64,000 nucleotides of DNA from Acrasis kona (Eukaryota > Heterolobosea > Eutetramitea > Acrasida > Acrasidae). Below, in pieces: positions 23,177-32,914 of the stretch (positions are counted from its first letter, which is position 1; the number at the start of each line of letters is the position of its first letter). Under the pieces are notes generated by a model. The model saw nothing but the letters and a program-made list of their open reading frames with translations. It had not been told where the DNA came from and did not search any database. The position numbers and the translations under genes were made by a program. The stretch is taken from contig JAOPGA020001843.1 in assembly GCA_026419775.2 (NCBI GenBank), forward strand, positions 21,156-85,155, given 5' to 3'.

Positions 23177-24205
23177 TGATGGATCCTATTAAAATGTATT
23201 TATAAAGCTTTGAACAACATATCAAGTACGTGTTAAATTGTTTTATTGATGTGACAGTTTTTGATTGTTCGTACTGCTTCATCGCTAATCCACTTATATA
23301 TAGAACAAACATACCAATACAATTTGCAGCAAGACACATGTAAGTACCAGAGTATTTTACACTTGTTTGAATAAGTTCAACAAAACATATATAGACCATC
23401 AACCCTGCAACGGCCGCTAATAAACAATATACAACGTATTCAGAAACTCTACCATAAAACAATAACCCAAAAGCAATGGCGCCGATTGGCTCACATAAAC
23501 CACTTAGTAAACTCCACTTTAAAGCATGCCACTTATTATTTGTGGCTGCAAACATGCTCACCGCGACAGCCATGCCTTCTGGTATGTTGTGCAGTCCTAT
23601 GGCCAGCGCAATGGCGAACCCCAGATTGTATTGTTTTACTGTGGAAATGTATACGGCCATGCCTTCTGGAAAGTTGTGTAGCGCGATCCCTGTTGCGACG
23701 ACGATTCCTGTCATCAACAGTCTTGGATCAATTAAAGAATTTTTGACTTTCTCGGTTTGGTTTTGATCAAAGCTATAGCCAGCCTCTTGTTCCGACGCTA
23801 TTTTGAATGGAGACAGTGGCTGAAGGAAATTTGTAGGATTTGGTTCCGGTATAACCAATAATAAAAGATGAAATACGACCATTCCTACAAAGAACTAGAT
23901 GATCGGTCAAAGTTATTTAAAAGTGTGCGATCATACGTATATTGCAGTATAAGCGTATCCAATAATCTCCGTCGATTCTGGAATCAAATTTACAAAAGAT
24001 ACAAATAGCATCACGCCTGATGCAAATCCCAACATCATTCCTATAGTTGTGTCCTTGGGCTTGCCAAGAAAAAGCACAATCATACCACCTATATATACTG
24101 TTACATTGATAAATCATTGTTATTTCTACCAATTCCAGTTGATAAGCCACTAACGAGCGACAGGATTATTGCTGAAGTGTGCGATTGCCCCTGTTCTGCC
24201 TCCAT
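23157..24205 (-). CDS. ZIP-family zinc/metal transporter (ZupT-like)
   Basis: Exons 24205-24130, 24088-23937 and 23894-23157 give 321 residues in frame. About eight hydrophobic helices are visible. The signature helices carry the metal-site motifs ALHNFPEGMA and GLHNIPEGMAVAVS, characteristic of the ZIP family (HNxPEG). FVNLIPES in an earlier helix fits the usual acidic site. A short His-free loop lies between helices 3 and 4. ZIP proteins move Zn or Fe into the cytosol. The start codon lies 23 bp from that of the divergent gene at 24229. The C-terminal tail overlaps the neighbouring coding sequence by 20 bases. Confidence 0.93.
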
Positions 24206-24228
24206 TTGAATTTTAATTGTAACGGAAA

Positions 24229-24769
24229 ATGTCCAAGAACCATCAGTATGATTTCGGCCAAGGAGCCAAGATAGATGCCGAAACAGCACAATCAATTCAA
24301 CCCTCAATACCAAGCAATTATGCAGCTACTGCATATCCTTCAGAGTATAAGGATTACGTGACAAAGAATTGCAGCGGTGGGCTTTGTGGACGCTTTCAGA
24401 TTAGAAGACGGTACGATTATAGATTTAACAGGATATCCTCGCGGTATTGATAAGTGGGATGTGTTTGTGTACAAAATGACCAAGAGTTACTACGTTCCAA
24501 TCTCCTTCGGAATAACTATCGGCGCATGGACAGCTGCTTTAGCATCAAAACTTCTAAAACAATCAGATCGAACTGTACTTTACTGGTCGACAAGAGTTAA
24601 TTTCGGCAAGGTTAGTAAACTATCATTGATCTCACAATTATTCGTGTAGTTTTTCACATTTTCGGCACTTTTGGCGTCACTTTTCATCACACCCACATAC
24701 AAGCCCGTCTTTCAAAACAGAGCATACGTAGCAAAAAAGGACCTACAATCAGCTCCATTAAAGGACTAG
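24229..24769 (+). CDS. Small membrane protein, probably mitochondrial; frame broken once or twice
   Basis: The first frame (24229) gives an N-terminus ending YPSEYKDYVT. A second frame continues with IAAVGFVDAFRLEDGTIIDL and two hydrophobic segments (YVPISFGITIGAWTAALAS; later FTFSALLASLFITPTY after an intron 24611-24649). One A fewer in CAAAG at 24362-24366 joins the two frames. The stop at 24767 follows. One more A in the A6 run near 24735 would instead extend the frame to 24882, ending PKWFKQFTPGTLHPI. I cannot tell which end is right. Family not recognised. Confidence 0.6.
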
Positions 24770-24930
24770 TCTTTCATTGTACTGGATCAAGTAAAAAAAG
24801 TTGTAAAAACATTTCACATGTTGAAGATGTTATACCAAAATGGTTCAAACAATTCACACCTGGAACATTACATCCCATATGATATTTTAATGTTTATTTA
24901 TTAATTTTTAATTATTGATCATCAAAAAGA

Positions 24931-26250
24931 TCAGATTGATCTCTTACCTTCCCCTTTTTTAAGCACTACTTCGTTGCCATTAATGGTCGAACTCAACCTA
25001 TACCTGATCAACTCTTCTTTCTCTTCTATGGTCATCTTGTTATCCAAATCAACAAACAATTCGGCCAACCTTCTAAAATTACCCTGAAGCATCAAGAATA
25101 ATAATTCGCCTTCCTCTGTATCACTAAACATTGTAGCCTTGTTCCTCCTGTAAATATCGGTGTTGTTTGTGAAATGTTTGTCATAATCACTCCAATGTGT
25201 CCGAGGCTCGGTGTGATGCACTACGTGATAATCCTCATTCCACACATTATCTTTTCCATTTAAAACCGTGACAGAATTAATGTATTGGTTGTCAGGATCC
25301 TTTGGATCGTAGAAGGAATGCCATAGGTAACTGATTCCGCCAAAGAAGACAACATCTTCGACTTGTGGATACAAAATGTATCCAACCGCAAACAATGGGC
25401 TCCAAAGGAAAAAACAAAGAAAGATACCATAAAAGTAAGCAACCCCAAGCAGTTGAGAAAAGAATAGTCTGTAATCGCCTTTGGAGTGGAAGAAATGTAG
25501 TGGAGAGAAACCAGTCCAATACATACCAAACCGAGGTACGTATTTGAAGAAGGATAGCAATTTACTTCGATCCAGGTCTAAATTGGTGTGTACGTCTCCA
25601 ATTTGATTGTCATAGCGGTGATGAATCTTATTGTGGGCAGTACAATAATTGTTGGGAACTCCACCATAGAACGGACCGATCCACCATGTGACAATGTTGT
25701 TTAAAACAGAGAAGGAGCCTTTGAAGAAGCCCTTGTGATCATGTCCCTCTTTGTGCAGTAAAACATGAACATATGTAAAGAACCGGAAGCGTGGACCAAT
25801 TCTTAAAAATTGTATTAATATGAAGAACCAAAGCTCAAAACCATGATTCATGCTTATTGTTTAGTTTTGTTTTGATGCAATCGCTGCTTACCATCTGTAC
25901 AGTGAGGAAAAGAATAGGAACGGACCCCATATCGACAGCCACAATATGTGAGGTAGATAATTCATGTTGCGTGGGTCTCTCATGATCTTGTTAGCTATTA
26001 CTTGAGAATAATCTAATATGAAACTTTGTACTCGTAAGTGGATTGTTGTGTACGAGCATAGGCGCAGTATAATGGCCCATATAAACTCTCCACTTCCTAT
26101 TAGGACTGCCATGATGGGGGCAGCTGGTGCTAAGATCACGGCTGAGACTACTACACTCGCCCAATCAGGAAACAGATTCCAAGGCCATGGCCTCCATGTT
26201 ATCTTGTTCTGTCCTTGAAGTGTGTTCATTTCTGAATTGCTTGAATTCAT
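24931..26250 (-). CDS. Membrane fatty-acid desaturase/hydroxylase-type di-iron enzyme
   Basis: Exons 26250-25892 and 25852-24931 give 426 residues. His boxes HKEGHDH, HNKIHHRYD and HVVHHTEPRTHW are in the order and spacing of membrane-bound di-iron desaturases and hydroxylases. Four to five hydrophobic segments surround them (WASVVVSAVILAPAAPIMAVL; FELWFFILIQFLRIG). The likely product is a lipid or sterol oxygenase of the ER membrane; the substrate is not readable from sequence. The start at 26250 is the first ATG; a second in-frame ATG is at 26229. The small gene 26258-26570 ends a few bases upstream. Confidence 0.85.
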
Positions 26251-26257
26251 GCTCGGT

Positions 26258-26570
26258 TCAATCTAAATCTTCTTCCGAAAAGGACTTGATTGTGACAAAG
26301 AATCTAATCTCCGTCTTGGAGTCCCGCAATACGGAACCAATACAAATAGATCTACTGTCGATTGTAAAATACAAAGAAAAGAATTTTTTTGGACTGGAAT
26401 TTTCAATAATATCCTGAAAAGGCGTCAGATAAAATGGACTTATGGCTTTGCATAAAGACCCAGATAACAAATCATCGATTAACTTTCGAGAAACTTCAGT
26501 TCCTTTAAATTAGTAATTTCCAAACAACAGTAATAGTACCAACTGGTTTTTTATTCTTCATAAGTGTCAT
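26258..26570 (-). CDS. Predicted small protein spliced from the end of the upstream gene
   Basis: Exon 1 starts at the ATG at 26570 (or 26561), donor GTACTATTAC, 37-nt intron, acceptor TTTAAAG. Exon 2 continues to the stop at 26258. The join keeps frame: MTLMKNKKPVG then TEVSRKLIDDLLSG, about 91 residues, ending FSEEDLD. Composition is protein-like (SPFYLTPFQDIIE; FSLYFTIDSRSICIGSVL), with no family recognised. Its start overlaps the last 20 bases of the coding sequence at 26551-27387 on the same strand. It may be a separate overlapping gene, or an alternatively spliced end of that gene. Confidence 0.4.
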
Positions 26571-27387
26571 TTTCATTCAAATTCCTATATTGCCATCCTG
26601 GAGATAAAGAGTTTTGATGAGCAGACCTATGTGGAGAATGGTTCACACGTACAGGGCTATCTCTACTGTAAATGTAGTTGGCATGATGTGGTGAATGTAC
26701 ATGAGAATGAGTTGGTGTCATTCTCGTTGTGGTAATTGTTTTTTTAGGGGACACCTCTTTAATAGCAGTCACCTCATAAGAAGTAGCACCACGCGTTGGA
26801 GATGTGTCGTAGGGGAAGTTATACAATGGTTCTCCTGGTTTGCTTGTCATGGCGGAGTGTAGCTCGAAAATTTCTTTCATTTCCTCAACTCTTGCTCTTG
26901 TTCTGCTCAACTCGTCCTCAATCTCATCAATCGTAGTATCACTTACATAGGAATCGGATAGCACTGAAACTTGAGTATTGTAGACGTGTTGATTATTGTA
27001 TTGAATATGGTGGTGTACGCCATTTGTAGCTTCAACTGATTTTGAGGGAGACCATAATTGAGATAGTTCTGGAAGTTTGTCGCTTGTAACTGTAGAACCT
27101 TTGTTTGGTGTTTTTCTCCCACGTGGAGAGGTATCCCCTCTATTGTATACATCTTCGTCATAATTTACTCTCGATTCATGAGAGGCCGATGAGGATACCA
27201 CGTGCGAGCTGTTTACATAAGTAGTACTAGCAGGTACTTTACGAACGTTAACAACTCTCTTAGAAGAACCGACCGGACTTGGCGGAGTGTATGTGGTGGT
27301 CTCTACAACGGTCTTTCTGGATGGTGTTTCATATGTAGTGTATGTGGTGGTTTCGACAATACTCTCCACCTCCTCATAGCCGCTCAT
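26551..27387 (-). CDS. Disordered Ser/Thr-rich protein with short coiled coil
   Basis: 278 residues from the ATG at 27387 (MSGYEEVESIV). Two near-repeats VETTTYT lie in the first 40 residues. A charged helix (DELSRTRARVEEMKEIFELH) is near residue 160, and the tail is His/Ser/Pro-rich (HSHVHSPHHANY, SPHRSAHQNSLSPG). Many SP and TP sites suggest phosphorylation. No folded domain recognised. Possibly a cytoskeletal or scaffold protein; this is inference. Confidence 0.65.
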   Translation of the reverse strand: MSGYEEVESIVETTTYTTYETPSRKTVVETTTYTPPSPVGSSKRVVNVRKVPASTTYVNSSHVVSSSASHESRVNYDEDVYNRGDTSPRGRKTPNKGSTVTSDKLPELSQLWSPSKSVEATNGVHHHIQYNNQHVYNTQVSVLSDSYVSDTTIDEIEDELSRTRARVEEMKEIFELHSAMTSKPGEPLYNFPYDTSPTRGATSYEVTAIKEVSPKKTITTTRMTPTHSHVHSPHHANYIYSRDSPVRVNHSPHRSAHQNSLSPGWQYRNLNENDTYEE

Positions 27388-28111
27388 CGTATCTTTAGAT
27401 AAATCAACAACTGTAATTCTAGTTGATTTGAAAGTTGACCAAAACAAGATTAGGCCTAATCGTATGAGTTTACTTACTGCTGCTGCATTATTTCAAAACC
27501 GAATTGATGAACACAAGTAGCTATTAAATTAACCAAAGGACATTAATAAACCATGAAGAATCTTTTGTAAATTTTAGACTTCAATCGACTCCAAGTTGTC
27601 TTTTTTATCGAACGAAGACTAATATAAATGAGTAAAAGAGCTCATATAGAAGTTTAAAATCTAGGAAATGCCAATAAACAATCTTGGGTTGTATTTTCAC
27701 ACTTTAATATATTAGGGAAGTAGAACTTTTTGGTTGTTTTTAGAATAACAGATCCAAATGATGCCTCGAAACTTACATAAAAGACCTCATTTGTCAGACT
27801 GACATTGTCAGTCTTACTTGATGAACAAATCTATTGAATCCATGATTGATAGAAATTGCAGTTCTTTTAGAAATTCTCTAGTACATATTAGTTTACCCTT
27901 ATTTCGCTCCTTTAGTTTAGATGATGTAGTCACTTGAATATGGGTATTAATTGCATCTGTGTGACATGTATCTCTACTTTAGTAATTGTGAAAAATACCG
28001 TCCGATAATTTTTGTAAAGCTCCGCACATTTCCGCGCACATACCATATATACACAAATTAATAAGAATAGTTTACTGAAGAAGTGAACTAAATTTCGTAA
28101 AAAACACACAA
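27388..28111. other. Intergenic region with palindrome
   Basis: Shared upstream region of two divergent genes. AT-rich, no gene seen. It contains the palindrome at 27796-27814. Confidence 0.55.
27796..27814. promoter_or_regulatory. Palindrome AGACTGACA-T-TGTCAGTCT
   Basis: Nine-base perfect arms with one central base. It shares GACTGACA/TGTCAGTC with the palindrome at 20436-20453 upstream of myosin. Confidence 0.45.
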
Positions 28112-28898
28112 ATGACTTTTGACCCAAGGGCTGCCCTAACTGTGCAACAAAACGAGACTCTAAATGAATTCATCTCAAAACTACCAGAAGACCTCACACC
28201 TAATCAAAGAGCTTTTTGCGACGAAGCATGCTGCCTAAGATACTTACGTGCTAGAGATTGGGACGTTAAGAAGTCAATGAAGATGTTGAACAACAGTCTA
28301 AAGTGGAGGGACACATATAAACCCGAGGCCATTCTTGCAAAAGACTTGGAGGAAGAGGCCAGTTCAGGAAAGGTATATCAACAAGGAACAGACAAACTTG
28401 GTAGACCAGTTGTTTATATGACCCCAGCAAGAAACACAAGTACACAATATGATAAAGGCGTAAAACTTTTGATATACACAATGGAGAAGGCAGTGGCAAG
28501 CATGCCTGAGGGACAAGAGCAACTCATCTGGTTCATTGACTTTAAAGGATATTCATCAAAACACAGCATCCCCATAAATGTTGCAAAGGAAACAATAGAC
28601 ATTTTATCAAACCAATATCCAGAGAGGCTAGGTGCATGCTTCTTTATCGACACTCCAGCCATTTTCTAAGATCTTCTTTGGAGCCATCTCACCATTGATA
28701 AATCCAGTTACGAAGAGCAAAATCAACTTCGCCAATGGTAGCGATGTTGAAAAGAGAAAGGTATTATCCCCTTACTTCGATATGAGCACAATTAACAAGA
28801 GATTTGGTGGAGAAAGTGACTTGGAATATAATCACTCTGAGTACTGGAATCAGGAGCTAATCAATTGCGATGCACGCAGAGCAAAACAGACAGAATAA
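28112..28898 (+). CDS. Sec14-like CRAL-TRIO lipid-binding protein, frame break at 28665
   Basis: The N-terminal helices (CCLRYLRARDWDVKKSMKML) match the CRAL-TRIO N domain. The lipid-binding domain follows (GKVYQQGTDKLGRPVVYM; LIWFIDFKGYS; LGACFFIDTPAIF). The frame stops at 28669 but continues at once in another frame with SKIFFGAISPLINPVTKSKI, the expected end of the CRAL-TRIO fold. The switch lies at a T run in ATTTTCTAAG (28663 on). It would need two more T, or one fewer. No intron can bridge it. Family members transfer phosphatidylinositol and other lipids between membranes. Sequencing error is more likely than loss of function. Confidence 0.85.
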
Positions 28899-29023
28899 TG
28901 TATTATATAAACAATTTTCACATGCATCTTTTAAATATACTTTAGTTTGATGTCATTGTGTGATAAAATAATTCTAATTGTTGTAAAATATTAACTTCAA
29001 TTTAGACCTTCACACATTTCCAA

Positions 29024-29911
29024 ATGAGCAAGAGGCCTGAATACATCGCACCACCCGAGTTAGTAAGTATTCAAAACACTTGTACCACTATAATAATCAC
29101 ATAGTTCTATAACGATGATGAAGCCAAGAAATATGCTAACAACTCTCGTATTCTAGACATTCAAACAAAAATGAGTGAAAGAGCTATTGAATTATTGAAC
29201 ATTCAAGACGATAAGCCCCTTATGGTACTTGATATAGGCTGTGGATCAGGAATATCTGGCGAAGTTCTTACAGACAAGGGACATCATTGGGTTGGTGTTG
29301 ACATTTCATCTTCTATGCTTGATGTAGCAAATAAAGCAGAAGTGAGCGGAGATTTATTTGAGTGGGACATGGGACAAGGTCTCTCCTTCCGTGTTGGTAC
29401 ATTTGATGCTGCCATAAGTATATCAGCAGTGCAGTGGTTGTGCAATGCGGACAAGAAAAGTCACAGCCCTCAAAAAAGATTACATGAATTCTTCTCTGGT
29501 CTATACAGATGCTTAAGAAAGGGAGCAAGGGCTGTTTTACAATTCTATCCAGAAAATTCCAAACAATCTGAACTAATAACACAGGCCGCCATGCGTGCCG
29601 GTTTTGGTGGTGGTATGGTTGTTGATTTCCCACATTCAACTCGTGCAAAAAAATACTTTTTGTGTTTGTTTGCCGGAGAACCAAACTACAAAGTTCCAAA
29701 GGCAAAAGAAGAAGGAGAGGAAGAAGAAGAACGGACGACGGTAAGAAATATATCAGAGGTCAGAGAGAGGAGGAGGAAACTTGGTAAGAGAGCGCCAATA
29801 AATAGCAAGGAATGGATCTTGGGTAAGAAGGAGAGACAGAGGAAGCAAGGTAAAGAAGTTGCGAGAGATTCAAAGTACTCTGGTCGCAAGAGAAGAATAA
29901 AATTTGCTTAA
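29024..29911 (+). CDS. BUD23: 18S rRNA (guanine-N7) methyltransferase Bud23/WBSCR22
   Basis: Exons 29024-29062 and 29105-29911 give 281 residues. It begins MSKRPEYIAPPELFYND, the conserved start of the family. The SAM-binding motif is VLDIGCGSGISGE, with WVGVDIS and FEWDMGQGL following. SAVQWLCNAD is a family-specific segment. The C-terminus is highly basic (REKRRKLGKRAP-like and KKERQRKQGK), as in Bud23. The enzyme methylates a guanine in 18S rRNA during 40S biogenesis. A 13-codon first exon is supported by homology to known Bud23 starts. Confidence 0.95.
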
Positions 29912-29925
29912 TACAAAATTTTGTT

Positions 29926-30216
29926 TTAAGAAATAATACACAGGTGGCTTTGTCTAGCCGCCCTAACGTCTTCGATACCTTCTTCCATTGCTGCATTGGA
30001 TGAATCAAGATTTTGTTCAATAGCATCAAAACTAGATTGTTGTTCATGTAACAGCATATTCAAATTAACGAAACATTCTTGTAGTTCGTTCATGTCAGAG
30101 TCCAATCTCTTCAAGTCGCTCAACATTTTCTTTTCTGATGGTGGTACAGGACTGAGCATCTCTTCATCTTCCTCGTCATCTGGTACTACATTTAAACATG
30201 ATGCAGTCCTTCTCAT
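29926..30216 (-). CDS. Syntaxin-like SNARE protein ending in a CaaX prenylation box
   Basis: 96 residues, single exon, starting at 30216. The acidic N-terminus (PDDEEDEEMLSPVPP) is followed by a Q-SNARE helix at about 37-90 (DMNELQECFVNLNMLLHEQ... then IEQNLDSSNAAMEEGIEDV). The heptad pattern and the Gln zero layer (HEQQ) are syntaxin-like. There is no Habc domain and no transmembrane anchor. The protein ends CIIS, a CaaX motif that would be farnesylated. A GTGTAT at this spot could act as a splice donor, but a following exon would run antisense into Bud23, so I keep the CIIS end. Confidence 0.7.
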   Translation of the reverse strand: MRRTASCLNVVPDDEEDEEMLSPVPPSEKKMLSDLKRLDSDMNELQECFVNLNMLLHEQQSSFDAIEQNLDSSNAAMEEGIEDVRAARQSHLCIIS

Positions 30217-30372
30217 TTTTTTGATTTTGATGTTCCCATCAGATTTGTCAACCGAATTTTTTGAAGTTTCGTTGAAAATAGAAAAGAGTATTGCAGTTTA
30301 AATATCGATTTCACACAAAAGAACTTTTATAAAAGACACTTATATACACAAAAAGACAAGAATTATTTGTTA

Positions 30373-32798
30373 TTATTGTTTTCTACACTTGTAGCTGAAT
30401 TGTATGTTTGGTGTTGGATCTGTTTTCTTTTCTACTTCATCATTGATGGACAGTGGTGAGATGGCGTAAGACAAATCCTCTTCCCCGTCAATACTCAGAG
30501 TCACATATCCAATAACCGCTCCAGAACTAGCACTTTTATCTTCATCGAAGACAACAATCACACATTTGAATGGGAATGAACCTATAGAACTAAAATATCA
30601 CAACAAGTCAAACCAATAAACTTACAAGATGAAAGATTCATTCCAATTAACGCTACTCCCCTTCAGACTAGAGGTACTTTCTACTTTTCCTTCCACAGTA
30701 ATCAGACAATATGCATTAACCATATTCGAGCTCTTATTATCGAGATTATTTGAAGAATGAACTAGATGTTACAATAAAATCAAGAGGAGCTAACTTACTT
30801 GAAATCTCGAACTGACCAACATAAGTAGCATAGCACTCCTGAATTCTCCTATCACTATTGGATGGTGATTTCGGGCTATCCTCGCAGTTATGTTTTTTCG
30901 TAATAGACAGTGCTCTGTGATGACTTTTTCTTGGCTTTTGTATCACCTTGCGAGTATTGGGAGACCAGTCGAGTCCATCTACATGCGGATCCTCAACAAA
31001 CTTGAAAAAGAGGTAACTATCCTTTATTACATGTTGATGATGCACATGATCAATAAATCCACGCCTCTGCACAAGAGAAGCGACCCTAGTTGCAGTAGGT
31101 CTACTACAACACAAATGATAAGCAATCCATGTGATGGCTTCACTTGCAACGAAACAGTTAGAATAGCTCTTGAGCCTATACTTCCTATTAGCCAAAGACA
31201 CTCCTGTCAATGGGTGTTTCATCTCCATCAACAAATTTCTAAACTGCATTTCAACTATTTTTGTTGGTTGTACAGATTTAATGTCGCATAGACGAGAATA
31301 GGTGATCAAGTTCATATCCTTTGTATCCTGTGTACCACTGTTCCATATTAATTCTGTATCTGGTTTATAGATAGACCTTCTCATGATGAGGGAGGGTAGT
31401 TTGCTAATGGCTCTCAAGGAGAATTCTTCGCCTCCAACTAAAGTTGTAGAGTTTTTCCTAGCTGCAGTAGTGTCCCATGTCTTGATGCAATCAGAATCTG
31501 GAAGGTATGTTTGTGTAAAGTCTTCAAAGACTTTTACTTTACATAATGTATCTTCGATGACAGCAAAGTCATCCTTTTCTTCCTTATATTCTAAACATTT
31601 CAAAAAACTATGGTGGAATGCTTTTGCATGGTTATGTACTTGTAGCATGTAAGTTTCATTATCACTGACAATATCGCATTTCGGGTCGATGTACATAACT
31701 TGACAATATTTTGTACAATTCTCATTCAAAGCTCTCAAATTGAGCGAGATCATTGCATGTGCCCTAATATGATTTGTTTTTTTGTAATCCGTGCTTTTGG
31801 TCAACCTAGTATAACAATTTCGTTCAGTATCGTAGACCTGAGTGAAGCATGAAACAATATCTCTAGGATGCTGGTAGGGCCCCATATCTAATACGGAATT
31901 TATAATAGAACAAGGATACGCATTGGATTGACTGACAGGTTTGAAACTTTTTAAAGTATGAGACAAAAAGTTGTCGTTTAGCATTAATTCACATTCAGCA
32001 TCGTTCAGTGTGGGCAGCACCTGATCGATATCGTATGGTATAACGCCGACGTATTTTATTAATTGAATTCCATTCTTGTTGTGACAGTCACCTATTGTAT
32101 ATGAATACCTTGACAAGTATGCATCAACATGATCGGACATGTTTAAATTAGCATCCCACTTGTCAAGTACCTTGGTAGCTACCCAATCGTTCGAATCTAT
32201 TTTTTGTAATGCATTTTACATTGTAGTGCTTACCTTCGCATACTTTGAACGACCATTGAATGTCCCTAGTTTGTATATAATCTAGAGTAAAGTCTATTGG
32301 TTGAAATGCAGCTGGTCCGTCGAGGAATTTGCACTCAAAACCAACCCTCCTCAAATATTCCTCTCCTCTATCACTTATAAAGTCTATAAATGCTTTACTG
32401 CGAACGTATTTTGGAAATGTTGTCTCCTTCAAATCAGCGTAAACCATATTTCGAACAAGGCGCAATTGCTCAATGGGACAATCCACGAGAGGGTTAAGTG
32501 ACACCGCGTCCCTCCATTCTGTGATTTGCTTCCTAATTTCAGCACTTACGGAGAGTTCACATCTGCTCCCTTGTATAATAAATGTGTCTATGAGTTGTAT
32601 GTATCCGTTCACTAGTTCGCTTCTCCTGAGTACTTCATCAAACTTCTCCAAAAATAAAAGTTTGTCCTTTGCTTGAGTTTGTACACTAATGAAATTTCGA
32701 AAGTGCTCGCATAACTCTTGATATTCGAATAATGACTCGAATGGCACCGTGTACTTTGATATAAAGCTGTTGTGACTCTCTGTGGACAAACAGGTCAT
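30373..32798 (-). CDS. RGS-START-DEP-C2 multidomain signalling protein (4 exons)
   Basis: Exons 32798-32234, 32196-30799, 30761-30626 and 30589-30373 give 771 residues in frame. Residues about 15-140 form an RGS domain (FESLFEYQELCEHFRNFISV ... FPKYVRSKAFIDFI). A START-type lipid-binding domain follows at about 150-470 (WVATKVLDKWDANLN; NGIQLIKYVGVIPY; AHAMISLNLRAL). A DEP domain lies at about 512-592 (KSYSNCFVASEAITWIAYHL). A C2 domain at the end has NAYCLITVEGKVES, NWNESFIF and VIVVFDED. The combination suggests a GTPase-activating protein for G-alpha that is tied to membranes by lipid binding. I know no standard family with this order. Confidence 0.8.
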
Positions 32799-32914
32799 TT
32801 CGGTTGGTTGGTAAATTTACCAAATGTGAAACGTTATATCACTACGCCGTTGTAAAAAGCAAAAAAATAGGTCAACGCTAAAAGAAGAAAATGATTATAC
32901 AACTATTTATACAA

